A DNA stretch of 22,433 nt. Source: Candidatus Cloacimonadota bacterium. GTDB taxonomy: Bacteria > Cloacimonadota > Cloacimonadia > Cloacimonadales > Cloacimonadaceae. Numbering within the stretch: position 1 is the stretch's first letter; each line of letters begins with the position of its first letter. The DNA lies in NCBI GenBank assembly GCA_028681035.1, contig JAQUJJ010000056.1, positions 1 through 22,433 of the forward strand, in the 5' to 3' direction. The position numbers and the translations under genes were made by a program. Of this stretch, positions 8,839-16,015 are shown one piece after another. A model generated the notes under the pieces. It did not search any database, was not told the origin of the DNA, and was given only the letters and a program-made list of their open reading frames with translations.

Positions 8839-11573
8839 GTTTCAACCCTTGTTTTAATGGATTCATGGATAAATGCCCGGTATATTCGCTTCTCGCTATC
8901 TTCTGCAACATGTTTCAACCCTTGTTTTAATGGATTCATGGATAAATGCTTAGTCAGACTATAAAGCCTGCTTATCATGCTCCCGGTTTCAACCCTTGTT
9001 TTAATGGATTCATGGATAAATGCCTCAATCTCATCATTGACTTGAGCCCGGCGATACTGTTTCAACCCTTGTTTTAATGGATTCATGGATAAATGCTCCA
9101 GAGCGCGACACGTCATGCCGCGCTAGACGAAGGTTTCAACCCTTGTTTTAATGGATTCATGGATAAATGCCTGCATGCTGCGGAACATCTCCCGCCATTA
9201 TGCGATGTTTCAACCCTTGTTTTAATGGATTCATGGATAAATGCCCGATGCGCCTATCACGATACAATACTGTTTCAGGTTGTTTCAACCCTTGTTTTAA
9301 TGGATTCATGGATAAATGCTGAACTGGCGGAACTGCCAGGATATTTTTGGTTCCGGTTTCAACCCTTGTTTTAATGGATTCATGGATAAATGCTGAAAGA
9401 GAAAGAGACCATCATTCTTGTTGACGGCGGTTTCAACCCTTGTTTTAATGGATTCATGGATAAATGCTATGTTGCCTGTCCGATTTGCGGAAGGACTGAT
9501 TGGTTTCAACCCTTGTTTTAATGGATTCATGGATAAATGCGTCCAAAATTGGGCATTGTAAGAGGAGGAAGAAGATGTTTCAACCCTTGTTTTAATGGAT
9601 TCATGGATAAATGCAATATCTATTCGAGGAGTAGAAATGTACGAAGAAGTTTCAACCCTTGTTTTAATGGATTCATGGATAAATGCGGGATTGACTCGCC
9701 TGCCAAGTGGTGAAGGGTTTATGTTTCAACCCTTGTTTTAATGGATTCATGGATAAATGCAAGAAGGCTCTCAAAATACGAGCTGCCCCAATGGGTGGTT
9801 TCAACCCTTGTTTTAATGGATTCATGGATAAATGCATAGTCTCCTTGATACACGTCGCCATTTTTACTAACGTTTCAACCCTTGTTTTAATGGATTCATG
9901 GATAAATGCGGCTTTCTTATCATGTTTCTATCACTGGAGCACGAGTTTCAACCCTTGTTTTAATGGATTCATGGATAAATGCAGTTTTTTTTGTTAATAG
10001 TGAAAGCTGCCAAGTCAGTTTCAACCCTTGTTTTAATGGATTCATGGATAAATGCAAAGTTACAGTTCTGGTCTCCAAGGACGGCTGGTGGTTTCAACCC
10101 TTGTTTTAATGGATTCATGGATAAATGCTGCGCCATGAATCGTTCGTCAACGTTATGATATGGTGTTTCAACCCTTGTTTTAATGGATTCATGGATAAAT
10201 GCCCAAAATAGGACGCACTGGCGTCTGACGATATCTCAGTTTCAACCCTTGTTTTAATGGATTCATGGATAAATGCATTGACTATCTCAGAAAAGATGTG
10301 ATTAAGTGGATTTGTTTCAACCCTTGTTTTAATGGATTCATGGATAAATGCAATCAGGCCATGAAGCCTGCTTATCATGCTCCCGGTTTCAACCCTTGTT
10401 TTAATGGATTCATGGATAAATGCAAAGATAAATAAGTGCAAACATATAAGGAGAGAAGGTTTCAACCCTTGTTTTAATGGATTCATGGATAAATGCTGGA
10501 GAATTTCTCATCGCCCCAAAGAAGCCCTCATTCGTTTCAACCCTTGTTTTAATGGATTCATGGATAAATGCCGAGGGAGAGCTATGATTTGGCTCATCCC
10601 TCAGCAGTTTCAACCCTTGTTTTAATGGATTCATGGATAAATGCAAATTGGCGACACATTAACGATTGTGGCACGGGGCTTGTTTCAACCCTTGTTTTAA
10701 TGGATTCATGGATAAATGCCGCCATGCTGCTTTTTTACCACTAATGGCATTCTCTGGTTTCAACCCTTGTTTTAATGGATTCATGGATAAATGCCTTGGC
10801 CAGTTTCAGGCCAGCCAGAGCGGCCTTTCGTTTCAACCCTTGTTTTAATGGATTCATGGATAAATGCCTGGGCTGGTCCGGCACCACACCATCAGCGCTC
10901 CTGGGTTTCAACCCTTGTTTTAATGGATTCATGGATAAATGCCGTTGAGGACGCCGATATGGCCGTCTTTGACCCGTTGTTTCAACCCTTGTTTTAATGG
11001 ATTCATGGATAAATGCTGTGTTACTTTTCTGCACACACCATTGACGGTCTATACGTTTCAACCCTTGTTTTAATGGATTCATGGATAAATGCCTATCCAA
11101 TTCCGAGCAGACAATCTGACCCAGCTGGAGTTTCAACCCTTGTTTTAATGGATTCATGGATAAATGCGGGATTTAGGTATGTAATCAATTGAATAAACGC
11201 CAGTTTCAACCCTTGTTTTAATGGATTCATGGATAAATGCCAGCAGAAACGCCAGCTTATGCTGAGAAATAAATATCCGTTTCAACCCTTGTTTTAATGG
11301 ATTCATGGATAAATGCTGTAGCCCCGACTGGAAACGCGGCAGCCGCCGGCAGTTTCAACCCTTGTTTTAATGGATTCATGGATAAATGCCTGTGATTGAG
11401 CCCTCTGTTATAGAAACTGAAGTTGTTTCAACCCTTGTTTTAATGGATTCATGGATAAATGCCGGCTTGTATTATCTTGCTGACTGATGAGCGAGGTGTT
11501 TCAACCCTTGTTTTAATGGATTCATGGATAAATGCCATTTTGGATGCATTGGAAAACGATGCATCTGTTGACT

Positions 11574-13893
11574 GTTTCAACCCTTGTTTTAATGGATTCA
11601 TGGATAAAGACACCTCCTCATGTCCAGCGGTATTGACCGCAAGAACGGTTTCAACCCTTGTTTTAATGGATTCATGGATAAAGACAATGCAGGGGAATTG
11701 CCAGCCTTGTAGCTAATACCGGTTTCAACCCTTGTTTTAATGGATTCATGGATAAAGACAGTCGGAACAATGTGTATTAATAATAGCTAAACGAGTTTCA
11801 ACCCTTGTTTTAATGGATTCATGGATAAAGACTTCTCATCTCGTTCATGGAATTCAATCTTGGTATTCTGTTTCAACCCTTGTTTTAATGGATTCATGGA
11901 TAAAGACAAGCGGGGTTAGTGATGCCACCGCGCTTCTCCCTTGTTTCAACCCTTGTTTTAATGGATTCATGGATAAAGACGTAAGCATGATTACACAAAA
12001 TCAAGCCAGCCTTGCGGTTTCAACCCTTGTTTTAATGGATTCATGGATAAAGACATAGGCAGGCACAGTTAATTGATCGCTTGACATCAGCGTTTCAACC
12101 CTTGTTTTAATGGATTCATGGATAAAGACTTGCGGAGAATATCTCACTCCACAGAGGTTCTTCAGTTTCAACCCTTGTTTTAATGGATTCATGGATAAAG
12201 ACAAAAATGATGTTTATATTAGATATCTTGACCAAAAGTTTCAACCCTTGTTTTAATGGATTCATGGATAAAGACAATCCGGCCGTGTCGCTAATGACGA
12301 TCTTCAATGTGTTTCAACCCTTGTTTTAATGGATTCATGGATAAAGACTTTAATCGTGAGGTCTACGTTGTGCCCATCAACGTGTTTCAACCCTTGTTTT
12401 AATGGATTCATGGATAAAGACCTTGACGGCAACGAGCTTGCCGACGCAATGATTAAGTTTCAACCCTTGTTTTAATGGATTCATGGATAAAGACTATTTT
12501 TGAATTCCATATTATCTCCCTATCCCTATTGTTTCAACCCTTGTTTTAATGGATTCATGGATAAAGACCATTACAGTACCCCGACATGTACCTCCAGACA
12601 CAAAGTTTCAACCCTTGTTTTAATGGATTCATGGATAAAGACAGGGCGAGCTTGTATTGCAGCGCACTCCAGGTGCAGTGTTTCAACCCTTGTTTTAATG
12701 GATTCATGGATAAAGACTGGCTCGGGCTCTTCTACCTCAATGTCTGCGGTAGCGTTTCAACCCTTGTTTTAATGGATTCATGGATAAAGACCCTTTCCAG
12801 CATGTCTTTGAGCCTCTTAACGTAGTGTTTCAACCCTTGTTTTAATGGATTCATGGATAAAGACGCCTGGTTCCGGATCTGTGTGCGGGACATTAAAAAG
12901 TTTCAACCCTTGTTTTAATGGATTCATGGATAAAGACCATGGTGATCCAGAAGCGCCAAAAGACTACCTGGCTGTTTCAACCCTTGTTTTAATGGATTCA
13001 TGGATAAAGACCCAATGCCCGCACGCTTTTGATTTCCTTGCTTTGCAGGTTTCAACCCTTGTTTTAATGGATTCATGGATAAAGACCTTATCCGCTATCG
13101 ATGCGCCGCGGAAGCCGTCCAGTTTCAACCCTTGTTTTAATGGATTCATGGATAAAGACTGCAATGATCTTCACAAAGACGGCAACAATTATCAGTTTCA
13201 ACCCTTGTTTTAATGGATTCATGGATAAAGACCGCAATAGCTAAAGGAGAGTCTTATGGGACTATTGTTTCAACCCTTGTTTTAATGGATTCATGGATAA
13301 AGACAATAGTCGTAGCGGATTATCACCGGTTGCAGCGCAGTTTCAACCCTTGTTTTAATGGATTCATGGATAAAGACTCACGCTCTCGTCTGGGGTCTCG
13401 TCTACCTTCGCTGGTTTCAACCCTTGTTTTAATGGATTCATGGATAAAGACAGGTAATGGTTACGTTTACTGTTTTACCATTAACCGGTTTCAACCCTTG
13501 TTTTAATGGATTCATGGATAAAGACAATGATCCCCGTGGAGAGGCCAGCCAGATCTGCACGTTTCAACCCTTGTTTTAATGGATTCATGGATAAAGACTT
13601 TTTCATCTGCTTCAGCTCTGCGCGCAGCTCGTTGTTTCAACCCTTGTTTTAATGGATTCATGGATAAAGACGATTTTAACGAGGAATTCTTTTATGGACA
13701 AGATGTTTGTTTCAACCCTTGTTTTAATGGATTCATGGATAAAGACAGGTTGTTTATGGAGGCTGCTGGCTATGAGGTAAAGTTTCAACCCTTGTTTTAA
13801 TGGATTCATGGATAAAGACTACGAGAAAATAAAGTCTAAAATGATAGCAGAACGCGTTTCAACCCTTGTTTTAATGGATTCATGGATAAAGAC
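11574..13893 (-). repeat. Array block 3 (newest, leader-proximal): 32 repeats ending AAAGAC
   Basis: Repeats 156-187 again end in GAC, identical to block 1. The leader-proximal repeat at 13856-13893 is the template that new acquisitions would copy, so the array now extends with the GAC form. The 31 internal spacers of this block show no obvious duplicates among themselves and none of the block 1 GC-rich family. Confidence 0.97.
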
Positions 13894-14075
13894 ACTCATC
13901 CCCCGCCAAGTTACTGTTCTACAAATAGCTATTGTATGAAAACCAGCACAGGATAAAGCTCTCTTTTCCGCTTTATAGGACACAAAATCCCCGAGTTTCA
14001 AACTCTCAGGAACGCTAAAACACTCTATACAAAAGCAAAGAACAGAATATAAGGCAAAATGTCAATAACTTTCTT
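13894..14075 (-). promoter_or_regulatory. CRISPR leader between cas4 and the newest repeat
   Basis: This 182-bp AT-rich stretch has no credible gene and sits between the cas4 stop codon and the leader-proximal repeat, where a type I leader is expected. It should hold the array promoter and the Cas1-Cas2 docking sequences. Seen directly: TTGACA on the minus strand at 14060-14065 (no well-spaced -10 follows), TATAGA at 14024-14029 as a possible -10, a perfect dyad GAGTTTCAAACTC at 13993-14005, and a 7-bp stem (ATAAAGC 13953-13959 / GCTTTAT 13970-13976) around a 10-base loop. The stem is not followed by a T-run on the minus strand, so it is not a typical terminator. The promoter elements are tentative. 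The leader role rests on position and orientation. Confidence 0.85.
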
Positions 14076-14663
14076 TCAGGACACGCAGATATTCCGGTAG
14101 GTGCAATCCTCGCACTTCCTTGTCGAGGTCTTGGCATCCGGAAATGAGCCTTCATTGACAATCTGGAAGACATCGGATACTATGTCAAGTGCTTTTTCTT
14201 TCATAGCTGCGGTAATAGCGATTTCTTCAAGGTGGTTTTTGGAGCGCACATAGACCAGGAAGGCTTTATTGACTGGTAGATTGAAGTTTTCTTCGATCAG
14301 GATGGCATAAAGAGTCTGTTGAACTTTGTGAGTATTGTAAATTCTATCTTCCCAATAGGCGTATTTATAATCCAATGGCGCAGCGGAGCCATCTTCCAGA
14401 AAGAGGGCTTCATCCACTTTACCCACCAGATGGTACTTTTCGCTGCTCAAGTATAGATCCAGCAGTTTATCTTTGGCCCCGATTTTGGCTCTCAAGTAGT
14501 CTTTGTTCTGCACCAGCTTCAATTCATGAATATCCCTGCCTTTATTTACGAGGTGACGCCGGTGTTCATGCTGATCGATCTTCAGCACACTCATAAAGTA
14601 CACAAATCTGGGACAGAATATATACTCGAGAACTTCGGAGGGGGTAATAAATTGTGATTGCAT
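14076..14663 (-). CDS. cas4: Cas4 exonuclease, spacer-acquisition factor
   Basis: This is a 195-residue Cas4 of the RecB-like nuclease family, which trims prespacers and helps set PAM choice and orientation together with Cas1-Cas2. The iron-sulfur cysteines are present as one N-terminal (C17, in FCPRF) and three C-terminal (C184, C187, C193, in CEDCTYRNIC). The nuclease motifs are visible as H46 (GRDIHE), D84 (GKVDEA), D98 and K100 (PLDYK) and a QxxxY-type motif at about 115-119 (QQTLY). The length is normal. The ATG lies 4 bp after the cas2 stop and has no strong ribosome-binding site, so coupled translation is likely. It is the last gene of the operon, directly before the leader. This is unusual, because cas4 normally precedes cas1 in type I-B operons. 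Confidence 0.95.
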   Translation of the reverse strand: MQSQFITPSEVLEYIFCPRFVYFMSVLKIDQHEHRRHLVNKGRDIHELKLVQNKDYLRAKIGAKDKLLDLYLSSEKYHLVGKVDEALFLEDGSAAPLDYKYAYWEDRIYNTHKVQQTLYAILIEENFNLPVNKAFLVYVRSKNHLEEIAITAAMKEKALDIVSDVFQIVNEGSFPDAKTSTRKCEDCTYRNICVS

Positions 14664-14667
14664 TGTT

Positions 14668-14958
14668 TTACAAAAAAAGGGCTTTCACTTCATCTGTAAT
14701 AAGATCCCGATCAAAGGCCTGCCCAAGCAAGATGCAGCTATTGAAGTCTTCTCTGCACATAGGAAAGATATAGACCTTGTCTTCATCGCAGTTGATCAGG
14801 TCTTCGATCTGAGTGCGGAGTTCTTTGCGTTGGGTCTTGTTCATCTCGCCCAACCATACCGAATATTGGACTCTGTAGATGCCGGCTTTCTCACAGCATT
14901 TTACTATTTTATTGCGGATTTTATCTTGCACGATATCGTACATTACCCAGGTGAGCAT
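14668..14958 (-). CDS. cas2: Cas2, structural partner of Cas1 in spacer integration
   Basis: This 96-residue protein has the Cas2 ferredoxin-like fold signature: an opening strand MLTWVMYDIV with the conserved Asp at residue 8, YRVQYSVWLGE at about 28-38, and a KVYIFPMC strand near 61-68. Cas2 forms the central dimer of the Cas1-Cas2 integrase that measures and inserts new spacers. The start is fixed by AGGAGG (14963-14968 on the complement) four bases before ATG. The ATG overlaps the cas1 stop by one base (TAATG). A Met at residue 6 is an alternative start but lacks this spacing. The length is typical for the family. Confidence 0.95.
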   Translation of the reverse strand: MLTWVMYDIVQDKIRNKIVKCCEKAGIYRVQYSVWLGEMNKTQRKELRTQIEDLINCDEDKVYIFPMCREDFNSCILLGQAFDRDLITDEVKALFL

Positions 14959-16013
14959 TAGTCCTCCTCATCAGCAAAATCGCTTTTAGGATTTATAAAG
15001 TTCTCAAACTTCCGCGCTATCGAGCTTTCCAGATAGTTCTCCTTTTTACCGATCAGGAAGTTGGCAAAGCTATGTGCATCAGTTTGGATCATATCGATTT
15101 TCTTGCGGTTTTTATTACGATAGCGGATGATTTGGTCCAGATACTCCAGGATATATGGGGCAAAGAACTTTTTCCCCTCTGTGCTGAGGCTTACCCCTTT
15201 GTAGATATCTTCCAGATATTCTGGCTTGCATTTGCCGCGTGTGAAAATATAGAAGACGGGCTCATCGGCCAGAGTGCGATAGGCCTCGATGAAATCGAAG
15301 ACAAAGCTCTTCTTGTTGTAGTTATCGCTATGCAAGAGGCCTATGTAGGGATCAAGTCCTGCGATCACCAAAGCCCGCTCTGTTTTGGAGTACAGGATGC
15401 CATAGGCATAATTCAGAAAGGCATTGAAGGCATCCTTTGCCGGTCTGGAGCTTCTGCCGGCAAATCTATATTGCTCCGGCAGCATCATGCTGAGCAGCCC
15501 AAAATAGATTCTGGATGCACTGCCTTCCAGACCCATAAAACTGGGCGATAGCTCCTCCAACGAGCCTTCAGCGGTGAAGATTGAGATGGCGTATTTACGC
15601 AGTAATTCCAGCTTTTGCTTCTGCTCCTGGGTGACCCAATCCCGCTTTGAAAACAGCATTTTGATCAGGCGGTATTGATTCATGATCTTGATGCAGATCC
15701 AGCGTTTGATAAAGTCCAGCCCCACCGCATCGGAAAGCATCTCCAATTGCCTTCTCCTGATCAGCACAGTGCTGCCGATCCTGGGGAACCAGACCCTGGC
15801 ATAAGGATTGCCGTATTGATCCAACATCACCACATCGATATTGTGCTCCATGGCCAATTGAATGGCGTCCGAGCTGATCTGTACAGCATTGGAGATCACA
15901 ATGCTGGAGATCTTCAGCGGAGATATCTTCATCTTCTTTTCATCCACAAAGATTTCAAACATATCATCTTTTTTGCGTAGAGCTGAGCCGTAGGTATTGA
16001 GGTGGAGTTCCAT
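14958..16013 (-). CDS. cas1: Cas1 integrase, type I-B
   Basis: From the preferred start MELHLNTYG this is 351 residues. Cas1 is the metal-dependent integrase that joins prespacers to the leader-proximal repeat. Catalytic residues are visible as E163 (GLEGSASR), H228 (LLHSDN) and D240/E243 (FDFIEAYR). The N-terminal beta domain and helical C-terminal lobe have the usual proportions. An in-frame Met 20 residues upstream (16073) lies inside cas3. The start at 16013 is chosen because it follows the cas3 stop by 2 bp and matches the usual Cas1 N-terminus. No good Shine-Dalgarno precedes it, which suggests translation coupled to cas3. Its stop overlaps the cas2 ATG by one base. Confidence 0.95.
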   Translation of the reverse strand: MELHLNTYGSALRKKDDMFEIFVDEKKMKISPLKISSIVISNAVQISSDAIQLAMEHNIDVVMLDQYGNPYARVWFPRIGSTVLIRRRQLEMLSDAVGLDFIKRWICIKIMNQYRLIKMLFSKRDWVTQEQKQKLELLRKYAISIFTAEGSLEELSPSFMGLEGSASRIYFGLLSMMLPEQYRFAGRSSRPAKDAFNAFLNYAYGILYSKTERALVIAGLDPYIGLLHSDNYNKKSFVFDFIEAYRTLADEPVFYIFTRGKCKPEYLEDIYKGVSLSTEGKKFFAPYILEYLDQIIRYRNKNRKKIDMIQTDAHSFANFLIGKKENYLESSIARKFENFINPKSDFADEED

Positions 16014-16015
16014 AA

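Larger units (their letters stand above)
3965..11535 (-). repeat. Array block 2 (middle): 103 repeats ending AAATGC
   Basis: Repeats 53-155 end in TGC. They differ from the flanking blocks at only two adjacent positions (36 and 37 of 38 on the + strand, positions 2 and 3 in crRNA sense, next to the leader-side cut site). The rest of the repeat is unchanged. Spacers here are varied. They include an identical pair (7553-7588 and 7848-7883), several near-duplicates and some from pentapeptide-repeat genes. The GC-rich spacer family of block 1 is absent. Confidence 0.97.
124..13893 (-). CRISPR. Type I-B CRISPR array, 187 repeats and 186 spacers
   Basis: I counted 187 copies of a 38-bp repeat starting GTTTCAACCCTTG and ending GGATAAAGAC or GGATAAATGC on the + strand. 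The 186 spacers are 34-38 bp, mostly 35-37. Four observations place the crRNA sense on the minus strand with the leader on the right. The crRNA-sense repeat ends GTTGAAAC, the standard type I-B 5' handle. The cas operon and an AT-rich leader flank the right end. The only defective repeat is at the far left. Groups of related spacers share their right boundary, which is the PAM side in this orientation. Apart from the last three bases I noticed no variation among internal repeats, which is striking for an array this long. Cas6 from the adjacent operon is the expected processing enzyme. Reading was by eye, so the count could be off by one. Confidence 0.99.

Noticed and set aside
9271..9281. Possible broken repeat start (TGTTTCAGG) inside the spacer 9245-9281
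   Set aside because: Only about seven bases match the repeat, the spacer has normal length, and a full repeat begins right after it.
27..13809. Dozens of open reading frames of 60-253 codons across the array, on both strands, with peptides such as FNPCFNGFMDKD or FIHESIKTRVET repeated
   Set aside because: They are translations of the 38-bp repeat with spacers between and have no ribosome-binding sites. Repeat translations of this kind are common false proteins in databases.
124..13893. Two or three separate arrays placed side by side
   Set aside because: No leader-like or non-repeat gap occurs at the block borders, and spacer lengths at 3928-3964 and 11536-11573 are normal. Today it is one array, although its blocks may have separate origins.
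13953..13976. Rho-independent terminator after cas4
   Set aside because: The stem is only 7 bp with a 10-base loop and has no T-run after it on the minus strand.
15072..15980. Plus-strand open frames opposite cas1
   Set aside because: Antisense shadows of a well-supported gene, with no recognisable domain or start signal.
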